This document shows positions 25,427 through 34,134 of a stretch of DNA of 64,000 nt, in pieces. How positions within the stretch are numbered: position 1 is the first letter of the stretch; every line of letters begins with the position of its first letter. Under the pieces are notes generated by a model. The model was not told where the DNA came from. It ran no database searches and saw nothing but the letters and a program-made list of their open reading frames with translations. The stretch is from NCBI GenBank assembly GCA_965222825.1, contig OZ244964.1, positions 930,001 to 994,000 of the forward strand. The letters run 5' to 3'. Origin of the DNA: G965207335 sp965222825 (GTDB lineage Bacteria; Pseudomonadota; Gammaproteobacteria; PS1; Pseudothioglobaceae). The translations under genes and the position numbers were made by a program.

Positions 25427-25785
25427 TAATCGTGGTCAGAGCAAAATTACTAGGTATTTATTGTAGTAAAAAGTATAAATATATAGTATTTGAGAAGCGT
25501 ATTAATCAGCAAATAGAAAAAATAGTAATTTATCAGGCATTAAAACTAATATTAGCAAACAACAAAAATAAGAAATTATAAATTAACTTAAAAAACTACC
25601 TAAAAAAAAGGACTATATTGATTATGCTATAAAACACATTGACAAAGAGACTGTGCTAATTAGCGATGACGATAATATTAAATAAGCTAGTATAAAAGAT
25701 TTAAGAAACAAAAAAGACTTAGGTAAATATAGCAAAAAAGATGCAAATAAATGGCTAGCAAAATACAAAAAAGCAATAAATTAAA
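25427..25785 (+). pseudogene. Decayed ORF region behind the restriction gene
   Basis: The 369 bp between the endonuclease and sbcB hold no intact gene. A GTG-initiated frame (25433 on) reads about 49 Lys-rich residues to a TAA. Downstream, another stretch reads KKKDYIDYAIKHIDKETVLI, then a TAA, then continues in the same frame as ASIKDLRNKKDLGKYSKKDA to a final stop just before sbcB. This looks like a small basic protein broken by an in-frame stop. The start of the region carries the dispersed motif GGTCAGAGCAAAATTA (25434-25449), also found at the borders of the 34-36.6 kb island. Confidence 0.4.
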
Positions 25786-27192
25786 ATGAATACCTTTTAC
25801 TTTTACGACTTAGAAACCTTTGGCATAAACCCAAAAACAGCAAGAATAGCCCAGTTTGGCGGTATAAGAGTGGATGAAAACCTCAATATTATATCCAAGC
25901 CAGATATGTTCTATGCCAAGCCAACAAACGATAGCCTGCCTGAGCCTGAGGCGTGTTTGCTAACTGGTATTACCCCGCAACATTGTCAAAAACACGGGGT
26001 AGTTGAGAGCGAGTTTATGCAAAAAATACTAGCAGAATTTAGCAAGCCAAATACTACCATAATAGGTTATAACAATATTAGATTTGATGATGAGTTTATT
26101 CGCTATGGCTTTTATCGTAATTTGATTGATCCTTATGCCTGGGCTTATAAAAACAATAATAGTCGCTGGGACCTACTTGATGTGGTGCGATTTTGCTATG
26201 CATTAAGACCAGATACCAGTCTCAAATGGGCTTATGATGAGGATAATAACCCTAGTTTTAAACTAGATAAACTAGCACCTGCTAATAATATAGCACACAA
26301 AGACGCCCACGATGCCCTAGCAGATGTTTATGCTACTATTGGCATTGCTAAACTAATAAAACAAAGCCAAGAAAAACTATTTAACTACGCACTTAGTCTA
26401 AAAAATAAAAAACAAGTTGCCAATAAAATTACATTACTGAGCCCTATGCTTCACACATCAGGTATGTATCCTGCACGGGACAGTTGCACTAAACTAACCA
26501 CAGCTTTGGCTTACCACCCACAATACCAAGATAGAGTAATAGTTTATGATCTAGCCCAAGATGTTAATGTTTTACTAGATTTATCAACAGATGAGCTAAA
26601 AAAAAGAATATTTAGCAAACAGGATGAGTTAGCAGATGGTATAGACAGGCTAAATATTAAAGAAATGATATTTAATAAGTCTCCAATGTTTATAGCTAGT
26701 GAAAAACCACCAAAAAACCTAAATATTGACAGAGAGTTATGTCTTAATAATTTAGCTATAATCAAAGAAAATCACAGCAAAATTTTAGCAAAAGTCCTAA
26801 ATATATATAAGCAACAAGAATTTGATAATACTATAAAAGATATTGAGCAAATGTTATACGGTTATGACTTTATAGCAAATAAAGATAGACAAATACTAGA
26901 TGATGTTATCAAATTAGACGAGGTTCAGCTAAAAAATACTCACCCAAAGTTTATAGATAATCGTCTAGCTAAATTATTAGTGCATTATAAAGCAAGAAAT
27001 TATCCTAAGTCTTTAAGTGATGCAGAACAAGAGTATTACTTTGAGACTATCCAAGCAAGAATACAATTAGGTGCTGATGGCTATTTAGCTATTGATAAAT
27101 ATTTTGCTATACTAAAAATATTAGCACAAAATTACCCAGAAAAATCACACATTTTGCAAGCATTAAATGACTATGGACTATCGTTAATGTAA
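25786..27192 (+). CDS. sbcB: Exodeoxyribonuclease I
   Basis: A 468-residue 3'-5' single-strand DNA exonuclease of the DEDDh type: FYDLETFGINPKTARIAQFG (DxE), GYNNIRFDDEFIRYGFYR and HKDAHDALADVYAT (HxAxxD) form the active site, followed by the ExoI SH3-like and helical C-terminal domains. Its length matches E. coli ExoI (about 475). It acts in mismatch repair and recombination and appears intact. Confidence 0.96.
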   Translation: MNTFYFYDLETFGINPKTARIAQFGGIRVDENLNIISKPDMFYAKPTNDSLPEPEACLLTGITPQHCQKHGVVESEFMQKILAEFSKPNTTIIGYNNIRFDDEFIRYGFYRNLIDPYAWAYKNNNSRWDLLDVVRFCYALRPDTSLKWAYDEDNNPSFKLDKLAPANNIAHKDAHDALADVYATIGIAKLIKQSQEKLFNYALSLKNKKQVANKITLLSPMLHTSGMYPARDSCTKLTTALAYHPQYQDRVIVYDLAQDVNVLLDLSTDELKKRIFSKQDELADGIDRLNIKEMIFNKSPMFIASEKPPKNLNIDRELCLNNLAIIKENHSKILAKVLNIYKQQEFDNTIKDIEQMLYGYDFIANKDRQILDDVIKLDEVQLKNTHPKFIDNRLAKLLVHYKARNYPKSLSDAEQEYYFETIQARIQLGADGYLAIDKYFAILKILAQNYPEKSHILQALNDYGLSLM

Positions 27193-27221
27193 AGTTTATA
27201 ACACTGTAATATTTTTTAGGG

Positions 27222-27227
27222 TATAAT
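27222..27227 (+). promoter_or_regulatory. Candidate -10 box for nth
   Basis: GGGTATAATATT contains a consensus TATAAT 29 bp upstream of the nth ATG, in the short gap after sbcB. Confidence 0.4.
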
Positions 27228-27255
27228 ATTTTGCATTTTAGTATAAATATTAGTT

Positions 27256-27927
27256 ATGAATTCAAACGCAAGACATAAACTTTTTGCAAAATTATTAGAA
27301 AAAACACCAAACCCATCAACAGAGTTAAAATACAGCACTCCGTTTGAGTTGTTAGTGGCAGTAACATTGTCTGCACAAGCTACAGATGTTAGCGTTAATG
27401 GTGTTACTGATAAATTATTTGTAATTGCTAATACACCAGAAACAATATACGAATTAGGAGAAGATAAACTAAGAAATATTATCAAAACTATTGGTTTATT
27501 TAATTCTAAAGCCAAGCACATTATCCAAACTTGTAAAATACTAATAAATAAATACAACAGCGAAGTCCCTGATGTTAGAAAAAATTTAGAGGCACTGCCT
27601 GGTGTTGGTAGAAAGACCGCTAATGTAATTTTAAATACGGTATTTGGGCAACCAACCATTGCTGTTGATACTCATATTTACCGTGTTGCTAATAGAACTG
27701 CCCTAGCGTCTGGTAAAACCGTGCTTGAGGTTGAGAAAAAACTTATTAAATTTATCCCCGATGAATTTAAAGTTTGTGCTCATCACTTGCTTATACTTCA
27801 TGGTCGTTATACTTGCTTTGCCCGCTCTCCAAAATGTAGTGAGTGTATATTATTAGATATATGCGAATACGAGGAAAAAAACTTAGCTGTTAGTCAAACG
27901 CCCAAAAAAGAGCAAATTGAACAATAA
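27256..27927 (+). CDS. nth: Endonuclease III (DNA glycosylase/AP lyase)
   Basis: A 223-residue helix-hairpin-helix glycosylase removing oxidised pyrimidines. The hairpin LPGVGRKTANVILN with catalytic Lys, the catalytic Asp in AVDTHIYRVANR, and the [4Fe-4S] cluster ligands C-x6-C-x2-C-x5-C in CFARSPKCSECILLDIC are all visible. In many gammaproteobacteria nth sits beside the rnf/rsx operon; here it is about 20 kb away from rsx. Confidence 0.96.
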   Translation: MNSNARHKLFAKLLEKTPNPSTELKYSTPFELLVAVTLSAQATDVSVNGVTDKLFVIANTPETIYELGEDKLRNIIKTIGLFNSKAKHIIQTCKILINKYNSEVPDVRKNLEALPGVGRKTANVILNTVFGQPTIAVDTHIYRVANRTALASGKTVLEVEKKLIKFIPDEFKVCAHHLLILHGRYTCFARSPKCSECILLDICEYEEKNLAVSQTPKKEQIEQ

Positions 27928-27967
27928 GCTATATATTTAAAATTTAATTATAAGGAGCAAAAAACCC

Positions 27968-28480
27968 ATGGTTAAAATTAGATTAGCCCGAGGTGGAGCG
28001 AAGAAAAAACCTTTTTATTCTGTTGTTATAGTAGATTCTAGAAAACCTAGAGATAGCGGTTATATTGAAAGAATTGGCTATTTTAACCCTATAGCTAAAG
28101 GTCAAGAAGTTAGGCTAAAATTAGACCTAGATAAAATTAGCACTTGGCAAACAAAAGGCGCTCAACTTACAGAGCGAGTAAAACAACTAATAAAAGAGGT
28201 AAAAAACCCAGATTTATACAAAGATAATCTTGCCAAAAAACAACTAAAAATAGCGGCAAAACTTGCCAAAGAAAAGGTAAAAAAAACCGCAACTAAGGAT
28301 GAGTTAGATAAAGAAAAACCAGAGCTTAAAACCGATAGTGAGGCAGAAAAAGAAAAATTAGTAAAAACAGATGCTAAGCCTGATACTAAAACACAAGTAG
28401 CGGATAAAAAAGAAGCAAAAACAGATACTAAAACACAAATAGCAGATAAAGGCAAAGCAAAAATAGCCAATAAAAAATAA
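27968..28480 (+). CDS. rpsP: 30S ribosomal protein S16 with long Lys-rich tail
   Basis: The first roughly 80 residues are a normal S16 (VKIRLARGGAKKKPFYSVVI, RDSGYIERIGYFNP). The protein then continues for about 90 residues of Lys/Ala/Glu/Asp-rich, low-complexity sequence, making it 170 residues, about twice the E. coli length. The tail ends in a 14-residue tandem repeat (DTKTQVADKKEAKT then DTKTQIADKGKAKI; 42-bp period at 28382 and 28424). AAGGAG precedes the ATG. Confidence 0.96.
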   Translation: MVKIRLARGGAKKKPFYSVVIVDSRKPRDSGYIERIGYFNPIAKGQEVRLKLDLDKISTWQTKGAQLTERVKQLIKEVKNPDLYKDNLAKKQLKIAAKLAKEKVKKTATKDELDKEKPELKTDSEAEKEKLVKTDAKPDTKTQVADKKEAKTDTKTQIADKGKAKIANKK

Positions 28481-28576
28481 ATAAAATATTGTTGCATAGT
28501 GAGACCATTGCATTAGACAAAAGCATTCGTCAAAAAGCCTAAAATACCCCTGCTTTTTGTTAAAAAACTTGCTAAG

Positions 28577-28600
28577 ACAGGCGTATTACCTGTATTTTTT
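28577..28600 (+). terminator. Putative rho-independent terminator after rpsP
   Basis: ACAGG and CCTGT form a short stem around a 7-base loop, followed immediately by ATTTTTT. It lies between rpsP and rimM, so it could separate two genes that are normally co-transcribed. The stem is weak (5 bp). Confidence 0.45.
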
Positions 28601-28647
28601 GCCTCAAGCAGAGATATTTTATACATTTTTACTTCGCACTTTTACCT

Positions 28648-29178
28648 ATGCAGTGCTCTTATAGTCCTCAAAATAACGCAGAAAATATGCTATTAGTTGG
28701 CAAAATAAATGCTATATTTGGTGTTAAAGGCTGGATAAAAATACTCTCCCACACCGAGCCAATAGTAAATATTTGCAAATATTTACCCCTATATATTAAG
28801 CAAAAAGATAGTTTTACCAAACTAAATATTACTAATTGTAAGTCGCATGGTAAAACTATTATTGCACAAATAGATAATATAAATGACTGCGACAAAGCTA
28901 GAGAATTAGTGGGGTTAGCACTATATATTAATAAATTACAACTACCAAAAATAAATGACAATGAATATTATTGCTATGATTTGATTAATATGGCAGTAAT
29001 TAATAAAAATAATGAAAAATTTGGTTTAGTTAGTCATTTGATTGACACTAATGCTAATGCTGTTTTAGTAGTTAAGAATGACAAAAATGAATATTTAGTG
29101 CCATTTATAGAGCCTTATATTATTAGTGTTGATTTAGACGATAAAATTATTACCATTGATTGGGGTAAGGATTATTAA
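28648..29178 (+). CDS. rimM: Ribosome maturation factor RimM
   Basis: A 176-residue 16S rRNA processing factor: LLVGKINAIFGVKGWIKI is the RimM barrel signature, and the C-terminal PRC barrel reads YYCYDLINMAVIN and FIEPYIISVDLDDKIITIDW. The start could instead be the ATG at 28687, giving the usual MLLVGKI beginning; neither has a strong ribosome binding site. It is 167 bp after rpsP. The expected trmD and rplS do not follow: the next gene is convergent and overlaps by 4 bp. Confidence 0.92.
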   Translation: MQCSYSPQNNAENMLLVGKINAIFGVKGWIKILSHTEPIVNICKYLPLYIKQKDSFTKLNITNCKSHGKTIIAQIDNINDCDKARELVGLALYINKLQLPKINDNEYYCYDLINMAVINKNNEKFGLVSHLIDTNANAVLVVKNDKNEYLVPFIEPYIISVDLDDKIITIDWGKDY

Positions 29179-31016
29179 GTGTTTATAATAAAATTAATAT
29201 CAAGGTTTACTATATCAACATTTTTTAGTTTAATATTAAGCAAAGAATCTTTTATTAGTGTTTGATTGCTCTTACATTTTGTAATAATTGCTAATTCTTC
29301 AATACACAAAATAGCCATATCTTTGTGTTGATTGATGACTACTGCCTTCCCAGACCAATTTGGATTTTGGATAAAATATAAGCATTGAAAATGTTTATTG
29401 CTATCTCTGGTAATTTTATTAACTACTGGGATAGTTTTATTTACTTGTTTTATAGTATTCTTTATCTCATCAGGTGTTAATAACGGCTTATTGCTGATAT
29501 AACAGTGTAATTGTTGATGGGCTAATAAGTCAAAATAACGCCTAATAGGGCTGGTAATTCTAGTATAACTATCTAGTCCCATACTACTATGAATACTTGG
29601 TTTTACATTAACTTTGGAGCGTTTAAACTTAGCAATTATAGCAAATTTATTTGCTAGACTTATTTGTGCTTGGTTTGCTATTTCTTGTTTGGAAAAATCA
29701 GATGGCTCTTGGGTTAAAAATGGCACTGGTATTTGATTTTTAATAGCAAATAATGCTATAACTCTACCTGAGATAATCATTATTTCTGCTACTAAACTAC
29801 GAATATCTAATGCTTGTTCTTGATAGAAAAATACCTTGTTATTTTGGTATTTAGGCTGAGCTTTTGGCAATGTAAGCTGTATAGAACCGTTGCCTTGTCG
29901 CCATAATTTATGTTTATTTGCTATTTGTTGCAATAATTGTAATTCATAATAGGCGTTTATATTCTTACTTACAAACTCATAGTTTAGTTCAACTACTTTA
30001 ATAAGGCTATGAAAAACATTAATATTACTAATTTGGTTATCATCACCAATATTAAAACTAATTGATAATGCTTTAGATGTATCGCTAGTGCCTAATGCTA
30101 ATGAGCTAATTATTGTATTTGGTAACATATGTATTACTTGTTCTGGCAGATAAATACTACTAGCACGCTTTTTAGCGTAGTCATCTAATGGGCTATTAGC
30201 TAATATAAAAGCACTAACATCTGCAATATGCACCCATATAGTATTGCCATCTATACTAATAGCATCATCAGCATCATTAGAATTTTTATTATCAATAGCA
30301 TAGCAATTTAGATGCCTTAAATCCTTTCTTTGTAGTGCGTTATCTACTAAATCTAGTGGCACATTTTCTACTAATGGATAGTTATATCTTTGTGGGTAGG
30401 GATTAAAATCTTTGCTATAATAGCCAGAATTTAACAATAATTTGTGTGCCGAACGGGAGTTATTTTCTAAACCCATTTGTGCTAGAATTTTGCTATATTT
30501 TTTATCATTAACTGCAACGCTAGCAACATCTTGTAAATGAGTATCATCTTTTGCTAATAATTCATTATTTTTTAGCCGCCTAATAAAAGCTAGTATCTGT
30601 TGTTCTTGCAACTCTTTTGCAGTTTTTTCAGCAATTATTTTTTGCACTTGCTCGTAAGGACGAATAACGAATTTATTACCCTTTTGGTAGCAATATATTC
30701 TATCAATAGTTAGTTTATATACTTGCCAGGCATTGTTGGCTGTGTATTTATCAAATAACCATAAGCATATATCTCTAATATCAAGTTCTTCTTCACTAAG
30801 GTCTTTTAAAACATCTATGTTCAAAACTGCACTAGGTTGTTTTGCACTAATTATTTTATATTCTGGATGAATAAAAACAAAGTCTTTAGCCCTAACATTT
30901 ATACTATTATTATTTGTTAGTAATAATTTAAACTTTTTATTATTTTGTGCAACTAATTTAGCTGGCTCTTTTTTGTAAGCCACTAAAGAATTTAGAGCAA
31001 ATATTGGCTGTTGCAT
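29175..31016 (-). CDS. rnb: RNase II-family exoribonuclease
   Basis: A 613-residue RNB-domain 3'-5' exoribonuclease. The catalytic aspartates are in NSNDADDAISIDGNTIWVHIADVSAFI, and the RNB C-terminal block TRITSPIRRYFDLLAHQQLH is intact. The length and weak N-terminal domains fit RNase II (about 640 residues) rather than RNase R (about 800). It converges on rimM with a 4-bp overlap and lies downstream of gcvH, separated from it by a MITE. Confidence 0.85.
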   Translation of the reverse strand: MQQPIFALNSLVAYKKEPAKLVAQNNKKFKLLLTNNNSINVRAKDFVFIHPEYKIISAKQPSAVLNIDVLKDLSEEELDIRDICLWLFDKYTANNAWQVYKLTIDRIYCYQKGNKFVIRPYEQVQKIIAEKTAKELQEQQILAFIRRLKNNELLAKDDTHLQDVASVAVNDKKYSKILAQMGLENNSRSAHKLLLNSGYYSKDFNPYPQRYNYPLVENVPLDLVDNALQRKDLRHLNCYAIDNKNSNDADDAISIDGNTIWVHIADVSAFILANSPLDDYAKKRASSIYLPEQVIHMLPNTIISSLALGTSDTSKALSISFNIGDDNQISNINVFHSLIKVVELNYEFVSKNINAYYELQLLQQIANKHKLWRQGNGSIQLTLPKAQPKYQNNKVFFYQEQALDIRSLVAEIMIISGRVIALFAIKNQIPVPFLTQEPSDFSKQEIANQAQISLANKFAIIAKFKRSKVNVKPSIHSSMGLDSYTRITSPIRRYFDLLAHQQLHCYISNKPLLTPDEIKNTIKQVNKTIPVVNKITRDSNKHFQCLYFIQNPNWSGKAVVINQHKDMAILCIEELAIITKCKSNQTLIKDSLLNIKLKNVDIVNLDINFIINT

Positions 31017-31049
31017 TATTAATTACACTAAAAACTGTTCAAGTTGGGC

Positions 31050-31325
31050 TATTTAGTCCAAACTAAACAACTATAATAAAATTACGCAAGTGCTTAAAGC
31101 CGTTATATACAAGGCAAACCTTGCAGTTGCTAGTTATTCTTAACAACAAGAGGTTTAACACAGTAGATGACGGCTTGAAGCCTTGCCCTTTGGGACTTAA
31201 CCAAATTTTAACCTGCTGTGTTATTTTATTTAGGATAGCAATAAGTATCCCTGCATAAAATGCCTTGCAGGTTAAAAATTTGGCGTTGTCGTAAGTTATC
31301 ATAGTTATTCAGGTTGGACTATTTA
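31050..31325. mobile_element. MITE copy B with 6-bp target duplication
   Basis: A 264-bp element at 31056-31319 is nearly identical to the 8017-8271 copy, with an 8-10 bp internal length difference around 31097. It is flanked by direct TATTTA (31050-31055 and 31320-31325). The terminal inverted repeat starts GTCCAAAC on the left and GTCCAACC on the right strand. The right end supplies the last codons and stop of gcvH. The left flank (about 31035-31055) itself resembles the element's right end (18 of 20 bases). Confidence 0.9.
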
Positions 31326-31689
31326 GTAGGTCTTGGTAACTATCAGACTCTAATAGTTTATCGATGTTATTGGCTTTAAACTTAACCAACCAACCATCTC
31401 CATAGCAATCTTGGTTAATTATATCGGGATTATCAATTAAATTAGTATTTATCTCTATAACTTCTAAACTAATAGGGGCATAAACACTACTTGCTGCTTT
31501 TACTGATTCTATAATACAAAGCTCATCATCGCCTGAAAACTTATCACCAACAGCAGCTAGTTCAACAAAAACTATATCACCTAATAATTCTTGGGCATAG
31601 TCGGTAATGCCCATAGTATAAAACCCATTATTATCTTTAACCCATTCGTGGCTTTTGGTGTATTTTAGATTTTTTTTTATTTTACTCAT
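31309..31689 (-). CDS. gcvH: Glycine cleavage system H protein
   Basis: A 126-residue lipoyl carrier: YTKSHEWVKDNNGFYTMGIT at the N-terminus and the lipoyl-lysine in CIIESVKAASSVYAPISLEV. It shuttles the aminomethyl group between the P, T and L proteins. Its last residues (SPT) and its stop codon lie in the MITE end, yet the protein tail appears unchanged from what the duplicated flank would encode. It lies 11 bp after gcvT; gcvP is not in the window. Confidence 0.95.
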   Translation of the reverse strand: MSKIKKNLKYTKSHEWVKDNNGFYTMGITDYAQELLGDIVFVELAAVGDKFSGDDELCIIESVKAASSVYAPISLEVIEINTNLIDNPDIINQDCYGDGWLVKFKANNIDKLLESDSYQDLLNSPT

Positions 31690-31700
31690 TAGTTTATACC

Positions 31701-32762
31701 CTATAATTGTTTACCATTACGCACAAAGCGTGGCTTTACTATTTTAGCATTTAATAACTTATTACGCACCTTTACCTTACACTTACCGCTAGCATTAATA
31801 GGCACTCTGGCTAGCGCTATTGAAGCACCAATAGTAGGGGAAAAACCTCCTGAGGTAATATAACCATCGCCATTATTAGTGTTAATTATTGCCTTGCTAC
31901 GAATAATGCCTTTATCCAATAATATAATGCCAACAAAATCATATTTTTTAGCACTTAATTTATCTCTACCAATAAAACCTCTATTACTATCTTTTAAATC
32001 AATACTCCAAGACAAACCAGCATCAATTGGAGATATACTATCATCCATTTCATTACCGTATAAACTCATACCTGCTTCTAATCTTAGGCTATCTCTAGCA
32101 CCCAAACCACACGGCTTAACACCAGCATTAACTAACATATCCCAAGTCCATTTAGCACTTTTTATAGGGAGCATAATTTCAATACCATCCTCTCCTGTAT
32201 ATCCTGTTCTAGCTATAAACAAACTACCAATAACAATAGTATACAATGGTTTTAACTTTGCTAGTTTATCACTCAACCCAGGCATAGCATTATTGAATTT
32301 ATCAATAGCATTAGGTCCTTGTATTGCTATCATAGCTAAGTCATCTCTGATATTAACTGCAATATCAAAATTAGTAGCTTGTTTTTTTATCCAACTAATA
32401 TCTTTATCCCTAGTGGTAGCATTGACTACTAAACGATAACTATCATCTGCTAAGTAATAGATGATTAAATCATCAATAACACCAGCATTTTCATTAAGCA
32501 TACAGCTATACAATGCTTGATAAGGCTTGAGCTTATTAACATCATTTGCTATTAATATACTCATAAAGCGTTTAGCATTTAACCCAGTTATATCAATAAT
32601 AACCATATGCGAAACATCAAACATACCAGCATCGCAACGCACCGCTTGATGCTCTTTTATTTGTGAACCATAATTTATTGGCAATGAGTAATTAGCAAAA
32701 TTGATCATTTTTGCCCCTGCTGCTATATGTGCTTCGTATAGAGGGGTTTTTTTTATAGGCAT
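31701..32762 (-). CDS. gcvT: Glycine cleavage system T protein (aminomethyltransferase)
   Basis: A 353-residue folate-dependent aminomethyltransferase: PLYEAHIAAGAKMINFANYS, the folate-site region RCDAGMFDVSHM, RTGYTGEDGIEI, and PCGLGARDSLRLEAGM are all as in GcvT. It releases ammonia and forms methylene-THF from the H-protein intermediate. It starts 1 bp after the yciB stop and is followed by gcvH. Confidence 0.95.
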   Translation of the reverse strand: MPIKKTPLYEAHIAAGAKMINFANYSLPINYGSQIKEHQAVRCDAGMFDVSHMVIIDITGLNAKRFMSILIANDVNKLKPYQALYSCMLNENAGVIDDLIIYYLADDSYRLVVNATTRDKDISWIKKQATNFDIAVNIRDDLAMIAIQGPNAIDKFNNAMPGLSDKLAKLKPLYTIVIGSLFIARTGYTGEDGIEIMLPIKSAKWTWDMLVNAGVKPCGLGARDSLRLEAGMSLYGNEMDDSISPIDAGLSWSIDLKDSNRGFIGRDKLSAKKYDFVGIILLDKGIIRSKAIINTNNGDGYITSGGFSPTIGASIALARVPINASGKCKVKVRNKLLNAKIVKPRFVRNGKQL

Positions 32763-32763
32763 C

Positions 32764-33399
32764 TTAGGTTTTTTTTGTATTGTATTTGCTAATTATTACA
32801 ACTATAATTATCAGTATTACTAAGGTAATCCCTAGTGAGCCAAACAATTTAAAATTTACCCATGCTGCCTCTGCTTCTTGTGCTTTAAAACATAAATCAG
32901 TTACACAATTTGCACTTTGTAAGTCAGTATTTTGCCATTTTTCATCTAGAGCTATTAGCTTATCTCTTAGTCCAATTGCAATAATGCTAAAATAAGCGTT
33001 AATAATGGCAATAATAACAAAACTTATACCACATAGTAGTGTTATTTTCTGCCAAATGTCCTTAGTTAAATCTGCTTGTTTTGATAGCACTCTTTCTAGT
33101 ATAGTTTTTTTGCCAATAAACATACTGCCAAATAATATAGCAGCAAATATTAAATTAATAACACTTACCTTCCACATAACAAAACTAGGGTTTCTTAGCC
33201 ATATTGTTAAACCACCAAAAATAATTATTGCAATTAGTGATATTACTTGGTTTTTTTCGTATGTTTTATGGTATAACTTAGTCCAAGTAACTTGCAATAA
33301 ACTAGCGATAATCATTGCATAAATAGCGGCGTATAAACCTTGGTATTTATAAAATACAAAAAATAGTATTATTGGTAAAAAATCAAATAGTGCTTTCAT
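32764..33399 (-). CDS. yciB: YciB-family inner membrane protein (septation protein A)
   Basis: A 211-residue polytopic membrane protein beginning MKALFDFLPIILFFVFYKYQGLYAAIYAMI, the signature start of YciB/IspZ, with VTWTKLYHKTYEKNQVISLI and RNPSFVMWKVSVIN later. YciB affects envelope integrity and septation. It is slightly longer than E. coli YciB (179) because of a Cys-containing loop and an additional C-terminal membrane helix. The start overlaps the upstream gene by 4 bp. Confidence 0.88.
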   Translation of the reverse strand: MKALFDFLPIILFFVFYKYQGLYAAIYAMIIASLLQVTWTKLYHKTYEKNQVISLIAIIIFGGLTIWLRNPSFVMWKVSVINLIFAAILFGSMFIGKKTILERVLSKQADLTKDIWQKITLLCGISFVIIAIINAYFSIIAIGLRDKLIALDEKWQNTDLQSANCVTDLCFKAQEAEAAWVNFKLFGSLGITLVILIIIVVIISKYNTKKT

Positions 33400-33644
33400 T
33401 TATTTATGCAATCTTTAGAACAATATATTTTATCATTACTTCTAATAACATTTTGTTCTGGTATATGAGTGCCACAAACAGAACATGCCAACATTTTATT
33501 TGCTTTATTACTTAGAGGTTTTTTAACTGCACTAATGGCATTCTTTAATTTATTAAATAAAATAAATCCTAAAAAACCGCAAATTACAATAATTAGCAAC
33601 CTTATCATTAGCCATAAAATATAAAAAACAATATATTTTACCAA
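33396..33644 (-). CDS. PP0621-like small membrane protein with zinc ribbon
   Basis: An 82-residue protein with one N-terminal membrane helix and a C-terminal two-CxxC zinc finger (ACSVCGTHIPEQNVIRSNDK then YCSKDC). This matches a small conserved proteobacterial family (PP0621-like). The function is unknown. Its first codons fall inside the direct repeat that is duplicated at 36.6 kb. Confidence 0.8.
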   Translation of the reverse strand: MVKYIVFYILWLMIRLLIIVICGFLGFILFNKLKNAISAVKKPLSNKANKMLACSVCGTHIPEQNVIRSNDKIYCSKDCINK

Positions 33645-33825
33645 AAATATGTCAATATTATAAAATTATTGCTATTTTTAAATGGCGGGGCAGAGACAGA
33701 ATACAGAGGGCAGAAAACAGATAAAATAAGTTAATTTCACAAATCTAATTTGTGATATGCAATAATCACAAGTTAGACTTAGACTTTTAATAAACAAGCA
33801 ATAAACTTCGTAAAAATAATTATAA
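33572..33825. repeat. Island direct repeat, left copy
   Basis: This segment, covering the 5' part of the PP0621-like gene and its upstream DNA, is repeated in the same orientation at 36597-36798. Matching blocks run from the shared AAAAACCGC, through AAATGGCGGGG and GGCAGAAAACAGATAAAA-like DNA, to TAAAAATAATTATAA. The left copy carries about 50 extra bases (about 33733-33788), including a small palindrome. Identity by eye is high, with scattered substitutions. Confidence 0.85.
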
Positions 33826-34054
33826 ACCGAGGCTGTTGCACGGTGGCAAAGAATAGATAAAAATCTGCTTACTATGTGCTACGCATACAGTCGTATTTGA
33901 GGTATAAAATGTAGTTCCTAGCACCTCTAAGGGCAAGTTTTACAACAAAAGATACTGATATAAAATAAAAAAAGTATTATTCCTGCAATCGTGTGCTTCG
34001 CACGCAATGGAGTTGTTTTTAGCATTTTAGGTTGCCGTGCAACGGTCTCAAACC
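33824..34054. mobile_element. 221-bp MITE with 15-bp terminal inverted repeats
   Basis: An element at 33829-34049 starts GAGGCTGTTGCACGG and ends with the complement of GAGACCGTTGCACGG (13 of 15 matching). It is flanked by direct AAACC (33824-33828 and 34050-34054). GAGACC-TTGCA-type ends are common in IS5-related insertion sequences, so this is probably a non-autonomous derivative. It encodes nothing convincing and lies directly against the end of the left island repeat. Confidence 0.75.
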
Positions 34055-34106
34055 GCAAAAAACCAAAGTATAATAAAAACAGAAAGGTTTTTTTAATGAA
34101 AATAGC

Positions 34107-34134
34107 ATTTAATTTTGCTCTGACCCTAATTATT
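34107..34134. repeat. Island inverted repeat, left
   Basis: A 28-bp sequence with core TTAATTTTGCTCTGACCC (34109-34126). Its inverted counterpart is at 36568-36595 (26 of 28 positions match) and a shorter related copy is at 25427-25449. The pair brackets the regulator and exported-protein genes. In the 33645-34288 gap there is no gene: it contains the direct repeat, the MITE, this repeat and AT-rich DNA. Confidence 0.75.

Noticed and set aside
28501..28520. GAGACCATTGCATTAGAC after rpsP as a remnant IS5-type end
   Set aside because: It resembles the 15-bp MITE end at about 12 positions, but I found no matching opposite end or target duplication nearby.
31879..32439. A 186-codon plus-strand ORF antisense to gcvT
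   Set aside because: It is a frame shadow of a well-supported conserved gene on the opposite strand and resembles no family.
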